Notes: generated by a model from the sequence alone, not told the origin. A stretch of 64,000 bases of DNA from GH45 sp046704385 (GCA_046704385.1 JBJKSB010000076.1:36443-100442), one strand, 5' to 3'. Counted from the first letter of the stretch, positions 18,389 through 27,353 are shown. Program-made: numbers and translations.

Positions 18389-20224
18389 TTGAAGTGGTTC
18401 GCATTTATACTGGTTATTATTTCGCTTTTTTCGGGCAATAATTTACATGCACAAAAAAATACCATTAGCTCTGAAAACCAGATTGCAATGCAATATTACC
18501 GTAATGGTGAATATGAAAAAGCTGCCGAAGTATACCAACGTCTGTATTTATCAAATCATTCCTCAGCATATTATACCTACTATTTAAAATGCCTTATTTA
18601 CTTAAAAAAATACGATCAGGCAGAATCATTGGTTAAGCAGCACCAGAAAGATAATAAATACGATTTAAGCGTAAACGTTGACCTGGGCTACATTTATGGT
18701 CTGGAAGGCAATGACACCAAAGCAAATTCAATTTATGAAGGAACACTTAAAAAGCTTCGCCCCGATCATCAACAAATTATAAATTTAGCCAATGCATTTT
18801 TAGTTAGAGGATTATATGGCTATGCTGAGAAAACCTATCTCGAAGGTGAAAAAATTTTAAAAGGATCATACGGATTTCAGATTGAAAAAGGCCAGCTATT
18901 TTATTTGACCCGCAATTATGAAAAAATGATTTCAGCTTATCTCGATTTGCTTGAAATTAACGATCAATATCTGCATACAGTTCAAAACCGTCTTCAAAAT
19001 GCGGTATATAATGATATTGACAACAGCCTGCGGGAAATGCTAAAGACAGCCTTGTTACAACGGGTTAATAAAAATCCCGATCTGACTGTTTTTAACGAAT
19101 TGCTGATTTGGTTATATGTGCAGGAAAAAGATTTTGAAAATGCATTTGTCCAGGCACGTGCCCTTGATATGAGGCTGGGCGAAAATGGGAAACGCATCCT
19201 CGCCCTGGCCCGAATTGCAACCGAAAACAATGATTTTAATATTGCTGTTCAGGCTTACGATTATGTGATTAAAAAAGGAAAATACCTGGAATATTATTTT
19301 GCCGCCCGGAACGAAATGCTTGAAGTTATGTACAAACGTATAACACTGGGCATCGATAACAAGCATGAAGATTATATTCAGATGGAAACAGCATTTATTA
19401 ATGCTTTGCAGGAAATGGGTACCAATTTAAATACAATTGATTTGGTAAAAAACCTGGCCCATTTGCAGGCTTTTTATCTTGGAAAAACTACCCAGGCTAT
19501 ATTTCTGCTGGAAGATGCTGTAGATTTGCATGGATTAAATTATATACAAAAAGGTGAGCTGGAACTTGAACTGGCAGATATTTACCTGGTAGATGGCCGT
19601 GTTTGGGATGCCACACTGGCTTATGCCAAAGTGGAACAAGACAATAAAAATAATCCGATTGGTTCAGAGGCAAAATTCCGTAAAGCCCGACTGGCTTATT
19701 ATATTGGTAATTTTGAATGGGCACGTGCCCAGCTTGATGTATTAAAGGCAAGCACTTCGAAATTAACGGCAAACGATGCCGCCGATTTGGCTTTGTTTAT
19801 TTATGAAAACACAGGTTGGGATTCGGTTGAAACCGCTATGGATATGTATTCAAGGGCCGACTTTTTAAATTACCAGTCGAAAGATTCGTTGGCTATATTG
19901 ACTCTCGATTCCTTAATAAACCAATTCCCATCGCACGTTTTAATGGATGATGCCTGGTTTCTGAAAGGAAAATTATATCAACGCATGATGAAGTATGACA
20001 AAGCTATACAATGCTATCAATATGTTGTTGATAATTACTACAACGATATTTTAGCCGATAATGCGCTGTTTGCCATGGCTGACCTTTACGATAAAACCCT
20101 GAATGACAAGACCAAAGCCATGGATTTATACAAGAAAATAATGATCGATTTTCCTGCCAGTATCTATAAAATGGAAGCACGGTTACGATTCAGAGAATTG
20201 CGGGGTGATGAAGAAGTGAATTAA
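18389..20224 (+). CDS. Secreted tetratricopeptide repeat protein (TTG start)
   Basis: 611 residues. The reading frame begins with TTG at 18389; this start is favoured because it alone gives a signal peptide (MKWFAFILVIISLF ... LHAQK), whereas the first ATG would delete it. From about residue 30 the protein is a chain of TPR-like helical hairpins (NGEYEKAAEVYQRL, KYDQAESLV, KYDKAIQCYQYVV) to the C-terminus, which resembles the outer-membrane-assembly/YbgF-type TPR tail (DNALFAMADLYD). It follows the lipoprotein gene by 5 bases. TPR proteins of this kind act as periplasmic scaffolds; partners are unknown. Confidence 0.75.
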   Translation: MKWFAFILVIISLFSGNNLHAQKNTISSENQIAMQYYRNGEYEKAAEVYQRLYLSNHSSAYYTYYLKCLIYLKKYDQAESLVKQHQKDNKYDLSVNVDLGYIYGLEGNDTKANSIYEGTLKKLRPDHQQIINLANAFLVRGLYGYAEKTYLEGEKILKGSYGFQIEKGQLFYLTRNYEKMISAYLDLLEINDQYLHTVQNRLQNAVYNDIDNSLREMLKTALLQRVNKNPDLTVFNELLIWLYVQEKDFENAFVQARALDMRLGENGKRILALARIATENNDFNIAVQAYDYVIKKGKYLEYYFAARNEMLEVMYKRITLGIDNKHEDYIQMETAFINALQEMGTNLNTIDLVKNLAHLQAFYLGKTTQAIFLLEDAVDLHGLNYIQKGELELELADIYLVDGRVWDATLAYAKVEQDNKNNPIGSEAKFRKARLAYYIGNFEWARAQLDVLKASTSKLTANDAADLALFIYENTGWDSVETAMDMYSRADFLNYQSKDSLAILTLDSLINQFPSHVLMDDAWFLKGKLYQRMMKYDKAIQCYQYVVDNYYNDILADNALFAMADLYDKTLNDKTKAMDLYKKIMIDFPASIYKMEARLRFRELRGDEEVN

Positions 20225-20258
20225 CAATTTCCAAAAACCAAATATCAATACTAATCGT

Positions 20259-20266
20259 TAACTTTG
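20259..20266 (+). promoter_or_regulatory. -7 box of the vapBC operon
   Basis: TAACTTTG matches TAnnTTTG exactly and ends 15 bases before the antitoxin ATG at 20282. No clear -33 TTG is visible. It argues against translation from the in-frame TTG at 20264, which lies inside the box. Confidence 0.45.
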
Positions 20267-20281
20267 GAAAAAAGAAAAATC

Positions 20282-20455
20282 ATGGTAACAACAATTAAAA
20301 GAGGGGCTTCTGAAAAAGAAATTAGGCATTTACTAGAAACATATAATAAAACGAGAAGTAAAAAAGGCATTGATGTTAAAAAATATTGCGGTATTATTCA
20401 TCTAAAAGAAGACCCGTTGGAACTCCAAAAAAAATGGAGAGATGAGTGGAAATAA
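20282..20455 (+). CDS. Putative VapB-type antitoxin
   Basis: 57 residues from the ATG at 20282. An in-frame TTG at 20264 is rejected because it overlaps a -7 promoter box. The product is basic and helical (EKEIRHLLETYN ... KKGIDVKKYCG) and ends with a KEDPLELQKKWRDEWK tail, as in small Bacteroidota antitoxins paired with PIN toxins. Its frame overlaps the toxin gene by 14 bases, the usual toxin-antitoxin coupling. The identification rests mainly on this pairing; the DNA-binding fold is not evident from sequence alone. Confidence 0.7.
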   Translation: MVTTIKRGASEKEIRHLLETYNKTRSKKGIDVKKYCGIIHLKEDPLELQKKWRDEWK

Positions 20456-20819
20456 TTTACTTGTAGACACTAATATTGTTCTGTATCTGCTAAATGGAGA
20501 ACAAACCTTGGTACCCCTGCTTGAAAAAAAGCAATTATACATCTCCTTTATATCTCAACTTGAACTACTAAGCCATAAAGAAATTCTAAAAGAAGAGCAA
20601 GATAAAATTTCAGATTTTTTATCAGAATGTATAATAGTTGATATTAATGCATCCATAAAACATTATACAATTAACCTGTGCCAAAAATATGGGTTAAAAC
20701 TACCAGATAGTATTATTATGGCTACTTCAATGTACTTAAACATCCCAGTTATTACAGCAGACAGAGAGTTTAACAAAGTTGAAGAAATAGATTTATTTTA
20801 CTATGAAAAGGATAATTGA
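20442..20819 (+). CDS. vapC: VapC-like PIN-domain toxin (type II TA system)
   Basis: 125 residues with the four acidic positions of the PIN nuclease: Asp9 in VDTNIVL, Glu41 in SQLELL, Asp89 in LPDSIIMAT and Asp107 in TADREF. VapC toxins are Mg-dependent RNases that cleave tRNA or rRNA and are held inactive by the cognate VapB. All catalytic acids are intact, so the toxin is predicted to be active. The pair stands alone between the TPR gene and the hydroxyproline operon. Confidence 0.85.
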   Translation: MSGNNLLVDTNIVLYLLNGEQTLVPLLEKKQLYISFISQLELLSHKEILKEEQDKISDFLSECIIVDINASIKHYTINLCQKYGLKLPDSIIMATSMYLNIPVITADREFNKVEEIDLFYYEKDN

Positions 20820-21054
20820 CATCCCTGACGGGTTATAAACCCCAAAATGAAAATACAAGGTATTCTTAAAAAAATACAATTGAGTTTTTCTAATTGGAGT
20901 CCATTGCAAAATAAAATCATATACATACCTTTGATGAAAATGTTTTTATGAATATTTTCCAGCTGTATAAAATGTACACCCGTAACGGGAAAGGCCTATA
21001 TGAGTGTTGGATACAGTGATTCCTTCCTTTTTTAACTTTTTATCATTTTCAATT

Positions 21055-21062
21055 TAACTTTG
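21055..21062 (+). promoter_or_regulatory. -7 box upstream of the glycyl-radical operon
   Basis: TAACTTTG is an exact TAnnTTTG match, 25 bases before the ATG of the activase gene. A canonical -33 TTG is not present at 18-20 bases, which may mean that an activator is needed. It is identical to the box in front of vapBC. Confidence 0.45.
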
Positions 21063-21087
21063 TTATTTATATAAACTTTCATTTCCA

Positions 21088-21909
21088 ATGGAAGGGACAA
21101 TATTTGATATTAAGCGATTCGCTATCCATGATGGCCCCGGCATACGAACCACAGTTTTTATGAAGGGTTGTCCATTGGATTGCTGGTGGTGCCATAACCC
21201 TGAAAGTAAATCACCTCATATTGAAAAATATAGGGCAAATGAAAAGTTGGGCGATGAAACTGTAGTTTCAGAAAAAACTGTAGGGTATAAAATTAGTGTT
21301 ACTAAATTAATGGATCAGCTCGTAAAAGAAAGGGTTTTTATGGAAGAAGGAAAAGGTGGAGTTACCTTTTCAGGTGGAGAGCCACTTATGCAGCTCGAAT
21401 TTTTGCTGGAATCGTTAAAGGCCTGCAAATTAAACGAGTTGCATACTGCCCTTGATACCACAGGCCTGGTTAACAAACAACTCTTCGAATCCGTGCTGCC
21501 ATTTGTTGATTTACTTCTTTTTGACCTGAAATGCGCCAGTAGCGATTTGCATAAAAAATATACAGGGGTTTCGAATGAATTAATTATTAAAAACCTCCAA
21601 ACTGCCACTCAGAAAGGTAATCGTATTATTGTGCGGATACCTGTAATTCCTGGAGTGAACATGAATATTACAGAAATGGAAGCCTTGCTTAAGTTACTTA
21701 AACCTCTTAAAAGCAACCACTTGAATGAGGTGCACTTTTTGCCTTTCCATAATATTGGCAAGGATAAGTACACAAAATTTAATCAGATAAACCGGATGAA
21801 AAATACCCCGGAACCCGGCATTGAAGATATGAAACCTTATATTGATTCATTTAATGAAGCCGGTTTTAAAGTATTGGTTCATGGTTATCAACATAAAACA
21901 ACAGAATGA
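21088..21909 (+). CDS. Glycyl-radical enzyme activating protein (radical SAM), HypE-like
   Basis: 273 residues. The radical-SAM cluster motif is Cys28-x3-Cys32-x2-Cys35 (GCPLDCWWC), preceded by HDGPGIRT, diagnostic for PFL-type activases; the GGE motif of SAM binding is at VTFSGGEPL (about 92-100). It should generate the glycyl radical on the enzyme encoded next, with which it overlaps by 4 bases (ATGA). There is no run of cysteines between the cluster and the SAM motif, so the two-cluster ferredoxin insert found in most dehydratase activases is missing and the protein resembles compact PFL-activase. The partner gene implies the role of HypE. Cytoplasmic and oxygen-sensitive. Confidence 0.9.
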   Translation: MEGTIFDIKRFAIHDGPGIRTTVFMKGCPLDCWWCHNPESKSPHIEKYRANEKLGDETVVSEKTVGYKISVTKLMDQLVKERVFMEEGKGGVTFSGGEPLMQLEFLLESLKACKLNELHTALDTTGLVNKQLFESVLPFVDLLLFDLKCASSDLHKKYTGVSNELIIKNLQTATQKGNRIIVRIPVIPGVNMNITEMEALLKLLKPLKSNHLNEVHFLPFHNIGKDKYTKFNQINRMKNTPEPGIEDMKPYIDSFNEAGFKVLVHGYQHKTTE

Positions 21910-24272
21910 AAAGATCAGACAGAATAAACCGGCTGCGCGAACAAAGTTTGCAGGCCGTAGAACATATTTCAGCCGAAAGGGCTCAACTGGTTACCGAATT
22001 TTATAAAAGCGGGGCGGCCGTTGGCCTTTCAATTCCCATGTTAAGGGCAAAGGCTTTTGAATATATCCTGGTAAATAAAAAAATCTGCATCAATCCGGGT
22101 GAACTGATTGTTGGAGAACGTGGGCCGGAGCCAAAGGCTACTCCTACATATCCTGAAATTAACCTGCACTCGCTTCACGATTTGGAGATACTTGATACCC
22201 GTCCCAAAGTTTCTTTTAAAGTATCACAAGAGGTTAAAGATATTTATACTAACGAAATTATTCCATTCTGGAAAGGAAAATCGAACCGTGAAATTATAAT
22301 GAATAATCTGTTCCCGGAATGGAAAGCAGCCTATGATGCCGGTATGTTTACGGAGTTCCAGGAGCAGCGGGCTCCCGGTCATACGGTTTTAGGATACAAA
22401 ATATATAAAACCGGGTTTTTACAGATTATTAAAGAAATTAACCAGGCCAAACAAGCCATCGATTTACTAAACGATCCGGGTTCGCTGGATAAACTGGATG
22501 AGCTGAATGCCATGGAAACAGCATCGAAAGCAATTATAGCTTATGCAAAACGCCATGCCAACAAACTTACCAAACTGGCTGAAAAGGAGAAAAATACCGA
22601 TCGGCAAAATGAACTCATTGAAATGGCCCGGATCTGCCATAAAGTGCCGGCACATGCTCCCGAAACGGTGCACGAAATGCTCCAGCACTACTGGTTTATA
22701 CATGTTGGTGTAATTACCGAACTCAACCCCTGGGACTCCTTCAACCCCGGTCGCCTCGACCAACACCTGTTCCCGGTTTACCAATCCGATTTAAAAAATG
22801 GTGTTAAAAAGGAGCAAATTTATGAACTGCTACATGCATTCTGGATCAAGTTTAATAACCATCCGGCACCGCCAAAAGTCGGAGTAACTGCTCAGGAAAG
22901 CAATACATTTACCGATTTTTGCCTGATTAATGTCGGAGGTGTAACCCCGGAAGGAAATGACGCAGTAAATGAAATGTCGTTCATTTTGCTGGACGTAATT
23001 GAAGAAATGCGATTGTTGCAACCGAGTTCTATGGTACAGATCAGCAAAAAAAGCCCGGATACTTTTATAAAACGAATGCTCAAAATCGTAAAAACCGGCT
23101 TTGGCCAACCTTCGGTTTTTAATACCGATGCTATTATCCAGGAGCTATTACGCCAAGGCAAGGATATTATAGATGCCAGAAACGGCGGAGCTTCAGGTTG
23201 TGTTGAAACGGGGGCATTCGGAACCGAAAGTTACATACTTACCGGTTATTTTAACCTGGTTAAAGTGCTTGAGGTGACACTGAATAATGGTGTCGATCCC
23301 GTATCAGGACAGATTATTGGGCTTAAAACCGATGAAGCCACAGAATTTAAATCGTTTGATGAATTGTATAAAGCTTTTGAAAAACAGCTCAACTACTTTA
23401 TAGATATCAAATTAAAAGGGAATAATATCATTGAACAGCTTTGGGCTAAACGTTTACCGGCCCCTTTCCTTTCGACATTAATTGAAGATTGTATTTCAAA
23501 CGCTAAAGATTATAATGCCGGGGGTGCCCGTTACAACACAAGCTATGTGCAGGGCGTTGGTTTGGGTACAATTACAGATTCGCTTGCTGCAATTAAAAAA
23601 ATGGTTTTTGACGATCGGCTGATATCAATGCTGGAAATGTTAGATGCCTTAAATAATAATTTTGATAGCAATTTAGAGTTAAGGCACAAACTGGTTTATG
23701 AATCTCCAAAATACGGCAACGATGATGATAATGCTGACAATATCGCCATACAAGTGTTTGAGTCCTTCTATAATTCGGTAAATGGTAAACCCACACCAAG
23801 AGGAGGCGTTTTCCGTATAAACATGCTCCCAACTACCTGTCATGTTTACTTTGGCCAGGTAACCGGGGCAACTCCCGATGGCAGATTAGCCGGTATGCCC
23901 ACTTCAGAAGGAATTAGTCCGGTACAGGGAGCCGACAAGCTGGGACCAACATCAGTATTAAAATCGGCCTCAAAAATTGATCACCTAAGGACAGGCGGAA
24001 CGTTGCTGAATCAGAAATTTACACCCTCATTTTTTGAATACCCGGGCGCATACGATAATCTTACGGCTTTAATTCGTTCCTATTTCCGCCTCGACGGACA
24101 TCATATCCAGTTTAATGTAGTAAATGCCGACACTTTGCGTGATGCACAAAAACATCCTGAATTATATAAGGATTTGATTGTGAGGGTAGCTGGTTATTCA
24201 GATTATTTTAACCATCTTGGGGAGGATTTGCAGAATGAGATTATAAACAGAACGGAACATCAGAGTATATGA
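21906..24272 (+). CDS. hypD: Glycyl radical enzyme, trans-4-hydroxy-L-proline dehydratase (HypD)
   Basis: 788 residues, matching the about 789 of characterised HypD. The thiyl-radical loop is GCVETG with Cys432 and Glu434; the C-terminal glycyl-radical motif RVAGYSD places the radical on Gly763. Residues I recall lining the hydroxyproline pocket of Clostridioides difficile HypD are all present at the expected shift of one or two: Phe151, His159, Asp277, Ser332, Asp337, Phe338, Tyr448 and Thr643. The reaction would be trans-4-hydroxy-L-proline to 1-pyrroline-5-carboxylate plus water, strictly anaerobic. It overlaps its activase and the following transporter gene by 4 bases each. No proC (P5C reductase) lies nearby. 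The symbol is not the hydrogenase-maturation hypD. Confidence 0.88.
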   Translation: MKRSDRINRLREQSLQAVEHISAERAQLVTEFYKSGAAVGLSIPMLRAKAFEYILVNKKICINPGELIVGERGPEPKATPTYPEINLHSLHDLEILDTRPKVSFKVSQEVKDIYTNEIIPFWKGKSNREIIMNNLFPEWKAAYDAGMFTEFQEQRAPGHTVLGYKIYKTGFLQIIKEINQAKQAIDLLNDPGSLDKLDELNAMETASKAIIAYAKRHANKLTKLAEKEKNTDRQNELIEMARICHKVPAHAPETVHEMLQHYWFIHVGVITELNPWDSFNPGRLDQHLFPVYQSDLKNGVKKEQIYELLHAFWIKFNNHPAPPKVGVTAQESNTFTDFCLINVGGVTPEGNDAVNEMSFILLDVIEEMRLLQPSSMVQISKKSPDTFIKRMLKIVKTGFGQPSVFNTDAIIQELLRQGKDIIDARNGGASGCVETGAFGTESYILTGYFNLVKVLEVTLNNGVDPVSGQIIGLKTDEATEFKSFDELYKAFEKQLNYFIDIKLKGNNIIEQLWAKRLPAPFLSTLIEDCISNAKDYNAGGARYNTSYVQGVGLGTITDSLAAIKKMVFDDRLISMLEMLDALNNNFDSNLELRHKLVYESPKYGNDDDNADNIAIQVFESFYNSVNGKPTPRGGVFRINMLPTTCHVYFGQVTGATPDGRLAGMPTSEGISPVQGADKLGPTSVLKSASKIDHLRTGGTLLNQKFTPSFFEYPGAYDNLTALIRSYFRLDGHHIQFNVVNADTLRDAQKHPELYKDLIVRVAGYSDYFNHLGEDLQNEIINRTEHQSI

Positions 24273-24553
24273 TTACAGTTTTAATTGTAATGACAATAGG
24301 AATTGGAGTGGGTTACCTGCTTCGTTCCAACAAAAAGTTACTTAAATGGAATAGCAAAGTCACCTTATGGGTGATTTTTCTTCTGTTATTTTTTATGGGT
24401 TTGCAGGTAGGTAACAATCAGGTTATTATGCAGCATATTGATACTATCGGACTTCGCGGACTTGAACTGGCCACAGTCACAATTTTGGGAAGTGTGATTC
24501 TTTCATGGGTAGTTTATCAGTTATTTTTTAAACAGGTAAATCATGAAGGATAG
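24269..24553 (+). CDS. LysO-family transporter, N-terminal half
   Basis: 94 residues with three hydrophobic segments (about 1-17, 28-47, 66-88). Order and topology match the N-terminal DUF340 part of LysO (YbjE), the lysine exporter, which is a single protein of about 299 residues in E. coli. Here the two parts are separate genes overlapping by 11 bases, an arrangement I believe recurs in Bacteroidota, so it is probably a two-subunit transporter and not a frameshift. It overlaps hypD by 4 bases, so it is translationally coupled to the radical enzyme; the exported amino acid could be lysine or a product of hydroxyproline-peptide catabolism. Confidence 0.75.
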   Translation: MITVLIVMTIGIGVGYLLRSNKKLLKWNSKVTLWVIFLLLFFMGLQVGNNQVIMQHIDTIGLRGLELATVTILGSVILSWVVYQLFFKQVNHEG

Positions 24554-25145
24554 CCTTTTTATAGTTTTATGCTTTATAACCGGCTTGTTATTGAGCTTTT
24601 ATCATCATGTACCTGGTCTTTTTTTACAGGATGGCTGGGATAATTATATACTTTATGTACTGATGTTCCTTGTTGGCGTTGGTATTGGTGGCGATAAAGA
24701 AGCATTAAATGTATTGCGTAAAGTAAGCTTCAAAATAATGTTGATTCCGCTTACTGTAATTGTAGGTTCAATAGGTGCTGCAGCACTTTTTGCACTTTTT
24801 GTTCCCGATTTATCGGTTGCAGAATCTTCGGCAGTGGGTGCAGGTTTCGGATATTATAGTTTATCAAGCATCATTATAAATAAAATGCACGGAGAAACGC
24901 TTGGAACCATTGCCTTGCTGGCCAATGTAATAAGGGAGTTAATGACTTTGATATTTGCACCGTTAATGGTTTGGGGCTTTGGTAAATTGGCACCAGTGGT
25001 CAGCGGTGGTGCTACGGCCATGGATACTACCCTACCGGTAATTACAAAAGTATCGGGCAACGAGTTTGGATTAATCGCCCTGTTTAGCGGAGTGGTATTG
25101 ACTATCCTGGTACCGTTTTTAGTAACCTTTATTTTATCATTTTAA
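24543..25145 (+). CDS. LysO-family transporter, C-terminal half
   Basis: 200 residues, six to seven membrane segments. It contains the LysO/DUF340 signature region around MFLVGVGIGGDKE (about 40-52), the AVGAGFGYYSLSSI segment (about 98-111) and ALLANVIRELMTLIFAPL (about 122-139). It would form the transport core with the 94-residue subunit encoded just upstream (11-base overlap). The combined length (294) equals that of single-chain LysO. The protein belongs to the inner membrane; substrate specificity is not readable from sequence. Confidence 0.82.
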   Translation: MKDSLFIVLCFITGLLLSFYHHVPGLFLQDGWDNYILYVLMFLVGVGIGGDKEALNVLRKVSFKIMLIPLTVIVGSIGAAALFALFVPDLSVAESSAVGAGFGYYSLSSIIINKMHGETLGTIALLANVIRELMTLIFAPLMVWGFGKLAPVVSGGATAMDTTLPVITKVSGNEFGLIALFSGVVLTILVPFLVTFILSF

Positions 25146-25154
25146 ATTTTCAAC

Positions 25155-26456
25155 ATGAAAAATTTGCGACTATTTGCAACAATAATTATTGGATTTTTAT
25201 GGTATAGTACCATTGCGCAACTATCCCTTATGGAGCAACTCAAAAAATTGCCAGGGGTAGTTTCGGTCGATACTTTTACTACAGACACAACCTTTACTCA
25301 GCAATTTGAAATATATTTTGAACAACCAATCGATCATCACAATCCTGCCAAAGGAAGCTTTAAGCAAAGGGTTATTTTAGATAATAAGGATATAAACAGC
25401 CCTATGGTTGTCGACCTTGAAGGGTATAACATTTATTCTACAAGGCAGGAAGAATTGACGAAACTGTTAAAATGCAACCAGGTGAATATTGAACACAGGT
25501 TTTTTAAAGACAGCCGGCCCGACAGTATTCCGTGGGACTACCTTACCATTTGGCAGGCAGCCACTGATCAGCATGAAATTATTAAAGCACTGCAGCAAAT
25601 TTATAAACAAAATTGGGTGAGTACCGGAATTAGCAAAGGCGGACAGACCACAATGTATCACCGTAGTTTTTATCCTGACGATGTAAATGCCAGCGTTTGT
25701 TACGTGGCACCCCTGGATTTTGCCCGCGAAGATCCGCGCATTTATAAATTTCTGAAAACTGTAGGTACGGATGCTGACAGGAAAAAGATTTACGATTTTC
25801 AATGCCAATGTTTTGAAAAAATGGATTCACTGGTAATGTTATTGAAACAGAAGGCCGAAACAAAAGGCTGGACCTACCGGTTTGGCTACGAAAAAGCCAT
25901 GCAATATACCATACTGGAATATAGCTTTGCTTTTTGGCAATGGGGGTATTGCACTTCAGATAAAATTCCGGGTGATTCAGCAAGTGCCACCGAACTATTT
26001 GATCATTTGAGCCATGTTTCGGGTTTTACTTTTTTTGAAGATGCCAGTGTGGAAGACTTTAGACCCTATTTTTGGGCAGCCCTTACGCAGATTGGAATTT
26101 ACGGCTACCAGACCAAACCTTTCGAAAAATACCTGGGCGATACTATCGTTTATACTTTTGATTTTACCGCTCCTGAAGGTACACACCCGGTTTATGATCC
26201 ACAACCCATGCAAAAGGTTAAAGCTTTTTTAGATAACGATGCTACCAACATGCTGTTTATTGTGGGAGGGCTAGATACATGGGGATCGACAGCCTATGTC
26301 CCATCAGGTAAAAATAACCTGGTAAGGATGACCCTGGCTAACGGGCATCACGGCACTCGAATTAAGAATTTTGACCAGAAAGACCGGGAATATATGTATT
26401 CATTAATGAACCAATGGCTAGGGACACATATTACAGACCCACTTGATTGGCAATAA
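25155..26456 (+). CDS. Secreted proline-specific tripeptidyl aminopeptidase (S37/S28-type serine peptidase)
   Basis: 433 residues with a signal peptide (cleavage near TIAQL). The fold is alpha/beta-hydrolase: nucleophile Ser160 in GISKGGQT, acid Asp374 in GGLDTWG and base His398 or His399 in NGHHGTR. The IDHHNP-KGSFKQRV entry and GISKGG elbow are typical of the S37 family (often named S28 in Bacteroidota annotation). Characterised relatives remove tripeptides by cutting after proline, starting at a free N-terminus. It starts 9 bases after the LysO gene in the hypD operon, so it fits a supplier of Pro/Hyp-ended tripeptides, as would arise from collagen. Collagen as substrate is inference. Confidence 0.85.
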   Translation: MKNLRLFATIIIGFLWYSTIAQLSLMEQLKKLPGVVSVDTFTTDTTFTQQFEIYFEQPIDHHNPAKGSFKQRVILDNKDINSPMVVDLEGYNIYSTRQEELTKLLKCNQVNIEHRFFKDSRPDSIPWDYLTIWQAATDQHEIIKALQQIYKQNWVSTGISKGGQTTMYHRSFYPDDVNASVCYVAPLDFAREDPRIYKFLKTVGTDADRKKIYDFQCQCFEKMDSLVMLLKQKAETKGWTYRFGYEKAMQYTILEYSFAFWQWGYCTSDKIPGDSASATELFDHLSHVSGFTFFEDASVEDFRPYFWAALTQIGIYGYQTKPFEKYLGDTIVYTFDFTAPEGTHPVYDPQPMQKVKAFLDNDATNMLFIVGGLDTWGSTAYVPSGKNNLVRMTLANGHHGTRIKNFDQKDREYMYSLMNQWLGTHITDPLDWQ

Positions 26457-26471
26457 ACCAAATGAACAGAA

Positions 26472-27353
26472 ATGAAACAACAAAATAAAGCACTGCTATT
26501 TGCCTTAACGGCCATCTTGTTCTGGTCTACTGTGGCCGTGCCTTTTAAAATAGGTTTGGCACACTTTCATTTTGTTCACTTCCTTTTTATTACTGTCAGC
26601 ATTGCCGTATTGGTTTCGTTTAGCACACTGGTTTTTCAAAAGAAAATTGGATTATTACTAATACTTTCAAAACGCGATTTAAGGATTGGGATCATCGGGG
26701 GATTTTTAAATCCATTTTTATATTACCTGATGTTGTTTAAAGCGTACTCGCTTTTACCTGCACAAATTGCCCAGGCTTTGAATTACACCTGGCCCATCAT
26801 GCTGGTATTGCTTTCGGCACCATTTTTAGGACAAAAACTCAACCTAAAAGGTTTTTCAGTTTTATTGATTGGTTTTTTCGGAGTCTACTTAATCGCTTCA
26901 CAGGATCAACCCTGGCCATTGCAACCCGCCGAACCCTTTGGTGTAATTTTGGCTATCAGCACTTCGATAGTTTGGGCTGGGTTTTGGATTATCAACACAA
27001 AAAGCAGTGTTGATGCCACCGTAAACCTTTTTATTAATTTTGTAACCAGTTGGATACTCACATTGCCGTTAGCAATTTACGTAAGTTGGAATTATTCTAT
27101 ACCACTAAGCAGCTGGTTAGCCGTTGTTTATTCGGGAATTTTCGAGATGGGCATCACATTTGTCATTTGGCTCACTGCCATGAAACTTACCTCAAGAACA
27201 GATAAAATAAGTAACTACGTTTTTCTATCGCCATTTTTATCACTGTTTTTTATCCACCTGTTTTTGAAGGAAAGTATTTATTACACCACCATCATTGGCC
27301 TGGTATTAATTATATCATCGATATTTTTAAATAGATTTTTTACGAAAAAGTAA
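26472..27353 (+). CDS. EamA/DMT-family inner-membrane transporter
   Basis: 293 residues with ten membrane segments arranged as two EamA repeats (about 1-140 and 150-290) and the typical FWSTVAVPFKIGL and QALNYTWPIMLVLLSAPFLG motifs. Family members export or take up amino acids, nucleobases and other metabolites. It is the last gene of the hypD operon, 15 bases after the peptidase, so an amino-acid or dipeptide role is plausible but not shown. A 41-bp tandem-repeat array begins 29 bases after its stop. Confidence 0.85.
   Translation: MKQQNKALLFALTAILFWSTVAVPFKIGLAHFHFVHFLFITVSIAVLVSFSTLVFQKKIGLLLILSKRDLRIGIIGGFLNPFLYYLMLFKAYSLLPAQIAQALNYTWPIMLVLLSAPFLGQKLNLKGFSVLLIGFFGVYLIASQDQPWPLQPAEPFGVILAISTSIVWAGFWIINTKSSVDATVNLFINFVTSWILTLPLAIYVSWNYSIPLSSWLAVVYSGIFEMGITFVIWLTAMKLTSRTDKISNYVFLSPFLSLFFIHLFLKESIYYTTIIGLVLIISSIFLNRFFTKK

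Noticed and set aside
24543..24553. Frameshift in lysO
   Set aside because: The 11-base overlap with a proper ATG, and two complete halves with the correct total length, fit a natural split.
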